From the NCBI GenBank assembly GCA_022710665.1, contig JAKLGN010000050.1, positions 1-8,220 on the forward strand: a DNA stretch of 8,220 nt, written 5' to 3'. The translations under genes and the position numbers were made by a program. The notes beneath the pieces are model-generated. The model ran no database searches. It saw nothing but the letters and a program-made list of their open reading frames with translations, and had not been told where the DNA came from. Positions within the stretch are counted from its first letter, which is position 1, and every line of letters begins with the position of its first letter. This document shows positions 1 to 6,146 of this stretch, one piece after another. This stretch comes from Methanoregula sp. (GTDB lineage: Archaea > Halobacteriota > Methanomicrobia > Methanomicrobiales > Methanospirillaceae).

Positions 1-50
1 CTCCACGGGGCGAGCCCCGACGAGGCGGCGAGCGCCCGTGGCCCTATCGC
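1..50. repeat. GC-rich palindromic stretch at window edge, possible partial copy of the structured repeat
   Basis: An inverted repeat is visible: CCACGGG at 3-9 faces CCCGTGG at 35-41. Inside it lies a compact alternative hairpin, GGGGC/GCCCC (7-18). Read on the minus strand, 18-1 is a GGGGC-TC-GCCCC hairpin followed by GTGGAG. The structured element at 2440-2456 has GGGGC-GAA-GCCCC followed by TGGAG. This may be the 3' end of a reverse-oriented relative. The matching 5' half is not found further in (50-200), so at most a fragment or diverged copy is present. Confidence 0.35.
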
Positions 51-199
51 TCATCAATATAATTTCTCATAGAGGATCTCTACAGAGATGAAAAGTACCT
101 TTTTAAAAAAAGAGTGACGGACTGCAGGATCGAATGAGAAGCCATGTGTTCCCTCAACACCTAAAAACAAAGGATTTTTATAGGCATTCATCCCTCTCC
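51..199. other. non-coding region upstream of tbp
   Basis: I see no credible gene here. Visible structure: ATCTC-TACA-GAGAT (76-89), a small hairpin; a T5/A7 tract (100-111), which could end transcription on either strand; and an imperfect inverted repeat, CCTAAAAA at 160-167 facing TTTTTATAGG at 175-184, just upstream of the tbp TATA box. The last could be an operator-like site, but nothing proves it. Confidence 0.3.
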
Positions 200-210
200 T
201 TATATACTAT
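199..210 (+). promoter_or_regulatory. TATA box of tbp
   Basis: CTTATATACTAT at 199-210 fits an archaeal box A. Transcription would be expected to start about 25 nt further on, near 230, leaving a leader of roughly 60 nt before the chosen ATG. A second, weaker T/A-rich box (TTTTTATAGG, 175-184) lies upstream. Confidence 0.55.
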
Positions 211-233
211 TTAATCTGAAGTCTGAACAGTAA

Positions 234-271
234 GTAAACCGCGAGATCTCAAAAAATTGAGGTAAACCGCG
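234..271 (+). repeat. direct repeat GTAAACCGCG flanking a hairpin in the tbp leader
   Basis: GTAAACCGCG occurs exactly twice, at 234-243 and 262-271, a 28-bp period. Between the copies lie the palindrome GAGATCTC (243-250) and the hairpin CTCAA-AAAA-TTGAG (248-261). The block falls between the predicted transcription start and the ribosome binding site, so it could act as a protein-binding site or an RNA control element for tbp. Function is inferred. Confidence 0.5.
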
Positions 272-293
272 TAACCTAAGGGTGATAAATCAT

Positions 294-854
294 ATGAAGG
301 TCAGGCCAGAGGATTCCCTCAAGATCGAAAATATTGTTGCCTCCGCAAAGGTGACCGATTACCTGGATCTCCCGGTCCTTGCGTCAAACATCAAGGATGC
401 AGAATACAACAAGAAACGGTTTCCCGGCGTGGTGCTCCGCATGCAGGATCCCAAGATCGCTGCCCTTGTGTTCGGGTCCGGCAAAGTTGTGTTGACCGGG
501 GCAAAAAGCATTGACAGCTTAAGCAAAGGGCTGAACATCCTTGGCGGGCTGCTGCGCAAACAGGGTATCGATATCCCGAAAAAACTCGAGTACAAGATCC
601 AGAATATCGTCACATCCGCAGATCTTGCCACCGCCATAAACCTCAACAAGATTGCCGTAGGATTCAACCTTGACCGGATCGAGTATGAACCGGAACAGTT
701 CCCCGGCCTTGTCTACCGTCTCGATAATCCGAAAGTAGTGGTGCTTCTTTTCGGCTCCGGGAAACTGATCATCACCGGGGGAAAAGTACCCGAGGATGCC
801 AACAAGGCAGTTATCAAGATACTTTCCGATCTCCGCAGCCTGGGTCTGATGTAA
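294..854 (+). CDS. tbp: TATA-box binding protein (TBP)
   Basis: General transcription factor that binds the archaeal TATA box and, with TFB, recruits RNA polymerase. The protein is two imperfect copies of the TBP fold, about residues 11-73 and 102-166. IENIVAS/IQNIVTS open the repeats, FPGVVLR (43-49) matches FPGLVYR (136-142), and FGSGK (60-64) matches FGSGK (153-157). The prolines, phenylalanines and glycines of the DNA-intercalating loops are all present. Length, about 186 aa, is normal for archaeal TBP, and it lacks a long acidic tail. The reading frame is open from a GTG at 282, but AAGGGTGAT (278-286) is a good Shine-Dalgarno that includes that GTG. The ATG at 294, 7 nt after it, is therefore the better start. 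A T-rich tract (872-884) follows the stop. It stands as a single gene. Methanomicrobiales often carry more than one TBP; whether this is the main one cannot be told here. Confidence 0.97.
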   Translation: MKVRPEDSLKIENIVASAKVTDYLDLPVLASNIKDAEYNKKRFPGVVLRMQDPKIAALVFGSGKVVLTGAKSIDSLSKGLNILGGLLRKQGIDIPKKLEYKIQNIVTSADLATAINLNKIAVGFNLDRIEYEPEQFPGLVYRLDNPKVVVLLFGSGKLIITGGKVPEDANKAVIKILSDLRSLGLM

Positions 855-871
855 TCTTTAAAAAAAATCGT

Positions 872-884
872 GTTTATTTTATTA
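872..884 (+). terminator. T-rich terminator after tbp
   Basis: The stretch 872-884 is almost entirely T (GTTTATTTTATTAT context), 18 nt after the tbp stop. Archaeal RNA polymerase terminates at such T-rich tracts without needing a hairpin. Confidence 0.4.
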
Positions 885-923
885 TCTGCTGGTTCTCCCG
901 TGGGTAATCGTATTCCCGGAATG

Positions 924-998
924 CTCTATATAAAATCTTCTGGGATTGCCTAACAATAACGAAGCCTATATATCGTTGACAGGATAATTTATTTATCA
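924..998 (+). promoter_or_regulatory. promoter region of the winged-helix regulator (several TATA-like boxes)
   Basis: Three box A-like stretches precede the gene at 1032: CTATATAAAA (926-935), CTATATATCG (966-975) and TTTATTTATC (988-997). The last would start transcription near 1018, giving a leader of about 13 nt. The first two would give leaders of roughly 75 and 35 nt. Sequence alone does not decide which is used. Confidence 0.4.
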
Positions 999-1031
999 AA
1001 ATTTCTGAGAATATAGTGTGGATGTGAGTGT

Positions 1032-1406
1032 ATGAGAACGGAGAATGTAATGTATTTCACCGACAAGGAAGAGGAGTTTGCGAATCTTCTTATCGAGATC
1101 GGGACGAAGCGAAATGTAGCCAAGGTTCTGGTGTTCCTGGCAAACACCCCGGAGGCCACCTCCCGCGCCATCGAACGCGGCACGGACCTCCGTCAGCCGG
1201 AAGTCAGTATTGCCATGCGGTACCTGATTGACCAGAACTGGATCACCAGCCGCGAGAGCAAGGCAGAGAGCAAAGGCCGCCCGGTCAAGATCTACGAACT
1301 CGCAAAACCAATCCATGAGATCATGGACAGCATCGAGAAAGAGAAGAAGAAAGAGGCGAACACCCAGCTCGCCCTTGTCCAGAAATTACGCAATTATATC
1401 AGCTGA
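1032..1406 (+). CDS. winged-helix transcriptional regulator (COG3355-like)
   Basis: Small DNA-binding protein, 124 aa. Residues about 12-92 form a winged helix. Helices cover EEEFANLLIEIG and NVAKVLVFLANTP, followed by the turn TSRAIERGTDLRQPEVSIAM, in which the DLRQPEVS region begins the recognition helix. A wing follows around SRESKAESKGRPVKIYEL. The tail (93-120) is a charged helix rich in Glu/Lys, probably a dimerising coiled coil. The pattern matches the archaeal group of predicted regulators assigned to COG3355, close to ArsR/TrmB-type folds; its targets are unknown. A second ATG at 1050 has GGAG 6 nt before it, so a start six codons later is possible. It converges on rpiA with a 21-bp overlap, and a T7 tract at 1422-1428, inside rpiA, is its likely terminator. 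The ligand, if any, is not evident. Confidence 0.85.
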   Translation: MRTENVMYFTDKEEEFANLLIEIGTKRNVAKVLVFLANTPEATSRAIERGTDLRQPEVSIAMRYLIDQNWITSRESKAESKGRPVKIYELAKPIHEIMDSIEKEKKKEANTQLALVQKLRNYIS

Positions 1407-2102
1407 AGAGAGGATATTCACTTTTTTTGCGCTGCCGACAATAACGGTGGTCCTGGCTACCAGCCCGCAAAAAAGGCCGCTCCCGATAACCCCGGGAATG
1501 CCGTCAAGGGCTTCTTCCAGCCTTTCGGGATGAGCGATGGCGGGAAATGTGCAGTCAACAACAAAATTCCCGTTGTCCGTGATGACCGGACCGTCCTTTT
1601 TTACTCCCTCGCGGATGACCGGTTCGCACCCGAGCCTGCGGAGCTGGGCAAGCACGGGCATGACGGCAAACGGGAGGACTTCGACCGGGACAGGGGCTGC
1701 GCCAAGTTGTTCCACCAGTTTCTTTTCGTCTACCACAACGAGAAAGCGTTTTGCGGCTGCTGCCACGCACTTTTCCCGCAGGTGCGCCGCACCTCTGCCC
1801 TTGATAAGCCGGAGTTTCGGGTCAACTTCATCTGCCCCGTCAACCGCGATATCGATCACCGGGTTTTCATCGAGCGTGGTGAGCGGGATGTTTGCTGCCC
1901 TTGCCCTCACTGCGGTCTGGAACGATGTCGGGATACCGGTGATCGTGAGGCCGTCCCTTACCCGTTCCGAGAGCCGTTCGATCGTAAAATAAACCGTAGA
2001 TCCGGTGCCAAGCCCGACTACCATGCCATCCTCTATCATGTCTGCAGCCTGATAACCGGCCGCACGCTTGGCCCGTTCGAGTGACTCTGCCTTCTTTTCC
2101 AT
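1386..2102 (-). CDS. rpiA: ribose-5-phosphate isomerase A
   Basis: Interconverts ribose 5-phosphate and ribulose 5-phosphate in the cytoplasm. In methanogens this links pentose supply for nucleotides to the ribulose-monophosphate or related routes. Length of 238 aa is typical. GLGTGST (30-36) is the phosphate-binding loop. DGADEVD (88-94) supplies D88 and D91, and KGRGAAHLREK (101-111) supplies K101 and E110; these line up with E. coli D81, D84, K94 and E103. KGRGAA in place of bacterial KGGGG is the form I know from archaeal RpiA. The ATG at 2102 has no Shine-Dalgarno, but a TATA-like box lies 31 nt upstream, so the mRNA is probably leaderless. The last seven codons overlap the convergent regulator gene, and its AAA AAA lysine codons form that gene's T7 terminator on the other strand. 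Confidence 0.97.
   Translation of the reverse strand: MEKKAESLERAKRAAGYQAADMIEDGMVVGLGTGSTVYFTIERLSERVRDGLTITGIPTSFQTAVRARAANIPLTTLDENPVIDIAVDGADEVDPKLRLIKGRGAAHLREKCVAAAAKRFLVVVDEKKLVEQLGAAPVPVEVLPFAVMPVLAQLRRLGCEPVIREGVKKDGPVITDNGNFVVDCTFPAIAHPERLEEALDGIPGVIGSGLFCGLVARTTVIVGSAKKVNILSSADIIA
1422..1428 (+). terminator. T7 terminator of the regulator, embedded in rpiA
   Basis: Seven Ts begin 16 nt after the regulator stop at 1406. On the other strand they are rpiA codons for Ala-Lys-Lys near the C-terminus. A T tract at this distance fits archaeal intrinsic termination. Confidence 0.45.
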
Positions 2103-2127
2103 TGTTGGGATAGTTTACCGCACCTGG

Positions 2128-2138
2128 TTAAATAAAAC
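2128..2138 (-). promoter_or_regulatory. TATA box of rpiA
   Basis: On the minus strand 2138-2128 reads TTTTATTTAAC, centred 31 nt before the rpiA ATG. The expected transcription start is within a few nt of the start codon. This, with the absence of a Shine-Dalgarno, points to a leaderless mRNA. The box is A/T-symmetric and could also fire rightward. Confidence 0.55.
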
Positions 2139-2173
2139 TGGTGATCCATCCGTGGGAAAAACCATCGTGAAGG

Positions 2174-2277
2174 TTTTTTTTTAAGAACTACCCGTTCTTG
2201 CAGAAATGTTCATTTCGTTGCTGTGATCACCCATCCTGCACCTCAGGAGAAGAGGTGCTCTCTTGAGAATTTTTTTT
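2174..2277 (+). other. cluster of three hairpins ending in a T8 tract; possible small RNA or terminator
   Basis: After a T9 tract (2174-2182) come AAGAAC-TACCC-GTTCTT (2183-2199), GAAAT-GTTC-ATTTC (2203-2216 region), and a perfect 7-bp stem GCACCTC/GAGGTGC with a 7-nt loop (2238-2258). A small TCTC-TT-GAGA palindrome and eight Ts (2270-2277) follow. No plus-strand gene lies upstream to need a terminator: rpiA runs away leftward. A short plus-strand RNA of about 95 nt is a possible reading. There is no start site evidence beyond the symmetric box near 2133. Confidence 0.35.
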
Positions 2278-2322
2278 GGGTATTGTCACATTTTGGCGAC
2301 TAATTTCTTGATCTGATGGATG

Positions 2323-2469
2323 CCCCCCTTGCGCCAGCCCTGCCCCCGTTGGGGGCGGGGGCGCCTGCGATTCTTCTGTATTACCTTGTTGCCTGATCCT
2401 GGTAATACAACATCATCGCAATCGGGGCGCCGTAGCGGCGGGGCGAAGCCCCTGGAGCGTCAATTTTTT
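2323..2469 (+). repeat. GC-rich structured element, copy A
   Basis: An ordered set of hairpins. First comes GCCCCC-GTT-GGGGGC (2342-2356). Next is a long stem: GGCGCC (2360-2365) with GGCGCC (2426-2431), a 5-nt bulge on the 3' side (2421-2425), then TGCGAT (2366-2371) with ATCGCA (2415-2420). Inside it, a 6x6 internal loop precedes GTATTACC (2378-2385) with GGTAATAC (2401-2408), closing a 15-nt loop. Then GGGGC-GAA-GCCCC (2440-2452), TGGAG, and T6 (2464-2469). The same blocks recur in the same order and near-equal spacing at 8091-8220. No ORF is present. It could be a structured RNA gene ending at the T tract, or a non-coding mobile or palindromic repeat. Confidence 0.7.
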
Positions 2470-2652
2470 ATGCATTTTCAGGAACACTTTTTTTGATCTG
2501 AAATTTGGAACAATACCCTGGCTGTATTTTTATCTCGTAAATTCCTTAAAGAGTTGATAGTTAATATGGCACTACACCCTTGAGAAAATGGAGGGGTAAG
2601 GATACCTTTGCGGTGCGATTCGTTCCGGGACGATAAACCGGTGATTCCAAGA
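2470..2652. other. non-coding stretch between structured element and lipoprotein gene
   Basis: No gene is seen. It contains a second T tract (2488-2494) after the structured element and a minor GGTA-AGGA-TACC palindrome (2595-2606). No clear T-rich minus-strand terminator for the lipoprotein gene was found. Confidence 0.3.
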
Positions 2653-3216
2653 TCAGGATACTGATCCCAGCAGTCCCCCGAGCTGCTTTATCCCTTCACC
2701 AACGCTGATACCGGTTCCCGGAACGGTTGTAACCGGAAGGAGACCTTCAAACTCGGTGGCCGAAAACTCCCTGCTCTGCTCGAACTTCTTCTCGAATGTT
2801 GTCACTTTTACATCAATGAATGCCGAGCCGTTGACGTTCAGCGTTATCGAACCTTTCTGCACGAGCGAGGCCACCGCACGGGCAGCCTCCACATTCCCGA
2901 CAGTAACCGGTACAATCACGGTTGTGTTGCCGTTACCATTTACCTCAATTGCGGCCTTTTCCCCGTGACCAAGGTAGTTCCGGCCGCCATCAGGGTAAGA
3001 GACGTCAAAGACCAGGTTATTGAGTCTGGCCCCGATGGGGTTCGGGTTGAAGATGTTCAGCGTTGTATTCACGGTCATGGTCTGAAGGGAAAGATCCGAA
3101 ACTGCAATATCGGTCACTGTGACGACCGGTTCCTGAACCGGAGATTCCATGCACCCGGAGGTGAGCAGCACAAGGGCGACGAGGATGAATGGACCAGAAA
3201 GGATACGGGATTTCAT
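2653..3216 (-). CDS. WHy/LEA14-domain lipoprotein
   Basis: Predicted exported lipoprotein of 187 aa. The signal peptide has basic residues (K2, R4), a hydrophobic core (about 9-18) and the lipobox LTSGC (18-22), so C22 should be the lipid-modified first residue of the mature protein on the outer face of the membrane. Residues about 31-155 match the WHy/LEA14 (LEA_2) beta-sandwich pattern: alternating hydrophobic strands, the NPNP turn (57-60) expected after the second strand, then YPDGG and a second strand half containing SITLNVNGSAFIDV. Such domains are tied to desiccation and stress proteins, but the role of archaeal lipoprotein versions is unknown to me. A TATA-like box lies 30 nt before the ATG and there is no Shine-Dalgarno. 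It is a single gene. Confidence 0.88.
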   Translation of the reverse strand: MKSRILSGPFILVALVLLTSGCMESPVQEPVVTVTDIAVSDLSLQTMTVNTTLNIFNPNPIGARLNNLVFDVSYPDGGRNYLGHGEKAAIEVNGNGNTTVIVPVTVGNVEAARAVASLVQKGSITLNVNGSAFIDVKVTTFEKKFEQSREFSATEFEGLLPVTTVPGTGISVGEGIKQLGGLLGSVS

Positions 3217-3240
3217 AGTGTGGGTGTACCCGGCTCAAGC

Positions 3241-3250
3241 TACATAAAAT
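3241..3250 (-). promoter_or_regulatory. TATA box of the lipoprotein gene
   Basis: The minus strand reads ATTTTATGTA, centred 30 nt before the ATG at 3216. This is the same geometry as rpiA and suggests a leaderless message. Confidence 0.5.
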
Positions 3251-3306
3251 GCCGGTTCATGGACTTTTTTTAGAGGATCTCCGGATCTTTTTTTTTAGGA
3301 ACAGGG

Positions 3307-3436
3307 GGAGGTAAGTGTTCTTCCTCCTGCCGTGCCGGATCACACAAGACCCGTCCCGTGAACAGACAAGAGTCCGCGAACCGGAACAGCGGTGCTTTCC
3401 TGTTCCGGGCAGGTCTTCTACCATGACGAGATGGTA
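3307..3436 (-). repeat. three hairpins in the 3' flank of the pyrophosphatase gene
   Basis: In transcription order (right to left): TACCAT/ATGGTA (3419-3436, 6-nt loop); a perfect 9-bp stem CCGGAACAG/CTGTTCCGG (3381-3408, 10-nt loop); and GGAGG-t-AAG/CTTCCTCC (3307-3327, TGTT loop). They begin 37 nt past the stop at 3473. No minus-strand T tract follows, so this is not a plain terminator. It may be 3' UTR structure protecting the message end or a processing site. Confidence 0.4.
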
Positions 3437-3472
3437 CCAGCGGACAAGGAGCGGGGGTATTGTCAGTCAGGT

Positions 3473-5092
3473 TCACGTCAGGGTCCGGAGCCGGTCCCCA
3501 AGCCACGGGAGGAAGTCCTTCTTCCGCGACATGACACCCTCAAACCGGCGCGGCTGGCCGGTGCCGAAAATACTCTTTAGAAGCCCTTCATCGGCCGCAC
3601 CATACACATCGCTGGCATTTTCCATGACGTTTGTGAAGAGGGCAACGGCCAGATCTGACTTCGTGCTGGTTCTCAGAACTGACAGGTCAGCAAGGATCTT
3701 CGGGGTCCTCTCCCGGTTCCATGAAAAGGATGGCACCATTACCTGCGCGATGATCACGCTCCTTTTCGAGAGTTCAAACTCCTTGGTATCGCGGGCAAGG
3801 AGGGTTGAGATCGGGACACCCGACAGGTCCATCCCCCGCTCCAGCAGGGCGGCACCAAGTTCATCTGGTTCCACACCGGCAACGGGCGCAAGGAACTTCA
3901 CCGCCATCCGGTCGCTGTGGGTTGACGTTGACATGCGGAGGGCAAGGGTGTCTGAGAGGATCCCGCAGAGAAGCGCCCCGGCAACACTACGGGAAGGAAC
4001 GAGTCCGGAGTCCCGGAACTTCAGTGCGATGATCGTCGATGTTGCACCAACCGGATCATTGATAAATTTCACCGGTTTTAAGGTAGACACGGGGCTCAGG
4101 CGGTGGTGGTCAATGATCCCGACAATCTCTGCCTCATCGATCCCTTCAACGGCCTGAGATGCCTCGTTGTGATCGAGGAGTATCACGGATCGCCGCACAT
4201 CCTCAAGGAGAGTTGTCCGTGTCAGGATGCCGGCAAGTTTTCCGTCAGGAGAGACAACGCAGGCAGCCCGGAACCTGGAACCCGATACCACCTGCCGGGC
4301 ATGGGCAATCGTGTCCGTGAGCGCCAGGAGGGGAACACCCTGCTCCATCACTTCGCGTGCGGGAAGCGAGAGGTTCATCATCTTCCCGACGCCGAAGGCG
4401 TCAAGCGGGGTTGAGAGGATGGTGACGCTGTTCTTCTTTGCTTCAGCAATCGTCCGCTCCAAGGGATGCGCACCCTCCGCGATGATGAGGCCGGCGATAC
4501 CGGCAGCGATGAAGGCACGCTGGGCCGGCTCGTCGTCACCGACAACCACGATGTCCCGTGCGGTCATCTTCGCGAGCATGACCGGCAGGGCATGGATCGC
4601 GATAAAGACCCGGCCTTCCAGAACCGCATGTGCGGCTACGGTAATATCGGCGTTCAGGATCCGGGCAAGAGTCCCGACCGAAAGCGGGGTCATGGCGAGC
4701 TCGGCAAGGTGGATCTTCCGGAGGTAGGCCGTGGCAAGGGCGTGCTCCCCGATCATCCCCACCGGCTTTCCGGCAGGGTCGGTTATGACCACATTCCGGA
4801 TCCCCTCCTTTACCATCAGGTTTGCCACGTCAACAGCCGGTACATCATCCGGAAGGGAAAAGACCGGCTTGAACGTTATATCCGAGAGGCGGGGCTCAAC
4901 CGAAGGAATGAAGGCCGGGCTCTCGAGCCCGAACCGGTCCAGCATGTAGCGGGTTTCCGGGCTCAGATCGCCGCAGCGGGCAGGGATGTACCGGCCCGGC
5001 TCGGACCGGTTCAGGAAATCCGCATAGCCGATGACGCTTGCGATGCTGTCCGTGTCAGGTTTCCGGTGGCCGAAGATATAGATTGGATTCAT
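3473..5092 (-). CDS. ppaC: CBS/DRTGG-domain manganese-dependent inorganic pyrophosphatase (family II)
   Basis: Hydrolyses pyrophosphate to phosphate in the cytoplasm, pulling biosynthetic reactions forward. The 539 aa are the catalytic DHH and DHHA2 domains split by a regulatory insert. GHRKPDTDS gives metal ligands H9, D13 and D15. The insert has CBS1 (about 70-125), a DRTGG-like domain (about 130-240) and CBS2 (about 242-300). Catalysis resumes with LLDHNE (D307), IIDHH (328-330) and ILSDT (D381). SRKKDFLPWL (522-531) is the phosphate-binding end. All key residues are present. CBS-type enzymes of this family are known to be inhibited by AMP/ADP and activated by ATP or diadenosine polyphosphates. 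The start ATG has AGGAAG (5100-5105) 7 nt upstream. A weak TATA-like box is near 5130-5138. A single gene with a structured 3' flank. Confidence 0.95.
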   Translation of the reverse strand: MNPIYIFGHRKPDTDSIASVIGYADFLNRSEPGRYIPARCGDLSPETRYMLDRFGLESPAFIPSVEPRLSDITFKPVFSLPDDVPAVDVANLMVKEGIRNVVITDPAGKPVGMIGEHALATAYLRKIHLAELAMTPLSVGTLARILNADITVAAHAVLEGRVFIAIHALPVMLAKMTARDIVVVGDDEPAQRAFIAAGIAGLIIAEGAHPLERTIAEAKKNSVTILSTPLDAFGVGKMMNLSLPAREVMEQGVPLLALTDTIAHARQVVSGSRFRAACVVSPDGKLAGILTRTTLLEDVRRSVILLDHNEASQAVEGIDEAEIVGIIDHHRLSPVSTLKPVKFINDPVGATSTIIALKFRDSGLVPSRSVAGALLCGILSDTLALRMSTSTHSDRMAVKFLAPVAGVEPDELGAALLERGMDLSGVPISTLLARDTKEFELSKRSVIIAQVMVPSFSWNRERTPKILADLSVLRTSTKSDLAVALFTNVMENASDVYGAADEGLLKSIFGTGQPRRFEGVMSRKKDFLPWLGDRLRTLT

Positions 5093-5193
5093 GAAATGAC
5101 TTCCTGTATTCTGCTTCTCGTGTGGGAATAGAATCGCTTTCGGAGTTCATAAGGTACAGCAGGGAAAAAGAGGAAAGATACCGTCCTAAGGCC

Positions 5194-5199
5194 AAAAAA
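5194..5199 (-). terminator. T6 terminator of the membrane protein/regulator pair
   Basis: On the minus strand six Ts lie about 30 nt after the stop at 5230, with a further T5 (5165-5169). This fits archaeal termination for the two-gene unit. Confidence 0.35.
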
Positions 5200-5229
5200 G
5201 AGGCGGAAACGGGGTACTGATGACAGGGT

Positions 5230-5505
5230 TCACAGCCTGAATCCCGGCTGGCTGTCAAACAGTTTCTGGTACATTGAGCTGAAGAGTGAGGTGTATTCAC
5301 CGGCACGCTCCGTTGCCTGGTATGTGGCTTTGCCGTTGTCCCTGAGTATTGTCAGGTATCCTTTTGCTTCAAGGAATTCAAGATATTCCTGCCCGGTCTT
5401 CGAGTTGAGGTCGCACCGGTTGATGACGGAAGTAAACGACCGGGGAGACCGGCAATAGACGAGGATCTCCCAGTAAATCTCAAATACGGTACGCCTTCCG
5501 CTCAT
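5230..5505 (-). CDS. winged-helix protein, HTH_45/ArnR1-like
   Basis: A 91-aa protein matching the archaeal winged-helix family PF14947 (HTH_45). Helix 1 is FEIYWEILVYC (8-18). SFTSVINRCDLNSKTGQEYLEFLEAKGYL (23-51) holds the helix-turn-helix, with the recognition helix around NSKTGQEYLEFLEAKG. The wing follows (TILRDNGKATYQATERAGEY), and the end is a helix (SLFSSMYQKLF). It probably binds DNA, but its target is unknown. Its ATG overlaps the stop of the upstream membrane-protein gene (ATGA, 5502-5505), and GGGTGA lies inside that gene's last codons, so translation is likely coupled. This places regulator and membrane protein in one functional unit. Confidence 0.82.
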   Translation of the reverse strand: MSGRRTVFEIYWEILVYCRSPRSFTSVINRCDLNSKTGQEYLEFLEAKGYLTILRDNGKATYQATERAGEYTSLFSSMYQKLFDSQPGFRL

Positions 5506-6143
5506 TGCTCACCCAGCCCCAGGTTCTTTTTTAAGGCGCACTCCGATTCATCGATCTCGAGGAGGCGCCGGTCCCAGATTTTTACGAATTTTGAAAAATA
5601 ATAAGACGAGAGAAGGCTCACAACAGCGATGCCGAGGGTCAGGAGCATTGCGGGTATGACCAGGAGATTATTCAAGGTAAACGTGATTCCATCCGATAGA
5701 ATGGATATGGCTTCAAGGCTGGTTCCGATTCCGAGGCTGAAGAAGCAGATTCCACCAAACGTACAGCCACGGATCATCTTGCCAATAGTCTTGCGGTTGT
5801 CCCGGTAATGGGTAAGCATCCGGACGATCAGGCAGGTTATGCGATCATCCGTGATGGATGTGCCTTCTGCATCGAGTTGGTGGTTAATCACCTTGATACC
5901 CTTAAAAATCCTGGCGGTTGAGAGGAGCCAGCTGAGACCGAGCCCGAAGCAGACCGTGGCAATTGCCCCGATGAGCATCCCGGGACGGGGGGGAGCCGTC
6001 AGCCCAAGAATCGCGGATATCATAAAACTGATCCCGAATCCCATTGCAAGGGCAGCGAAGATAAGGTTCAGGATACAGACGATGTAAAATTGCCGGATTT
6101 CCGTCCTGAACTGGATGAGTGCCTGATTGTGCAAATTATTCAC
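5502..6143 (-). CDS. four-helix membrane protein of unknown function
   Basis: I do not recognise the family. The 213 residues have four likely membrane helices at about 20-48, 55-76, 122-144 and 158-184. A 45-residue polar, basic loop (77-121) contains KGIKVINHQLD and RMLTHYRDNRKTIGKMIR. Both that loop and the charged C-terminal tail (185-213) are expected on the same, probably cytoplasmic, face. The start is a GTG at 6143. It has no Shine-Dalgarno, but a TATA-like box (TTTATTA, complement of 6171-6177) is centred 31 nt before it, which supports a leaderless GTG start. A TTG three codons later, preceded by GGTGA, is the alternative. It overlaps the downstream winged-helix gene by 4 nt, so it may pass a membrane signal to that regulator; this is inference. 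Confidence 0.78.
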   Translation of the reverse strand: MNNLHNQALIQFRTEIRQFYIVCILNLIFAALAMGFGISFMISAILGLTAPPRPGMLIGAIATVCFGLGLSWLLSTARIFKGIKVINHQLDAEGTSITDDRITCLIVRMLTHYRDNRKTIGKMIRGCTFGGICFFSLGIGTSLEAISILSDGITFTLNNLLVIPAMLLTLGIAVVSLLSSYYFSKFVKIWDRRLLEIDESECALKKNLGLGEQ

Positions 6144-6146
6144 CGG

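Noticed and set aside
282..293. GTG at 282 as the tbp start
   Set aside because: That GTG is part of the Shine-Dalgarno AAGGGTGAT; the ATG at 294 has correct spacing from it, and the family fold begins only after residue 8 or so.
2174..2277. The hairpin train as a tRNA or known archaeal RNA
   Set aside because: No acceptor-stem pairing, no T-loop GTTC-A-C context in the right place, and no C/D or H/ACA box arrangement that I could support.
3315..4157. 280-codon plus-strand frame inside the pyrophosphatase gene
   Set aside because: Low-complexity Ser/Arg/Pro composition opposite a well-supported gene; a shadow frame.
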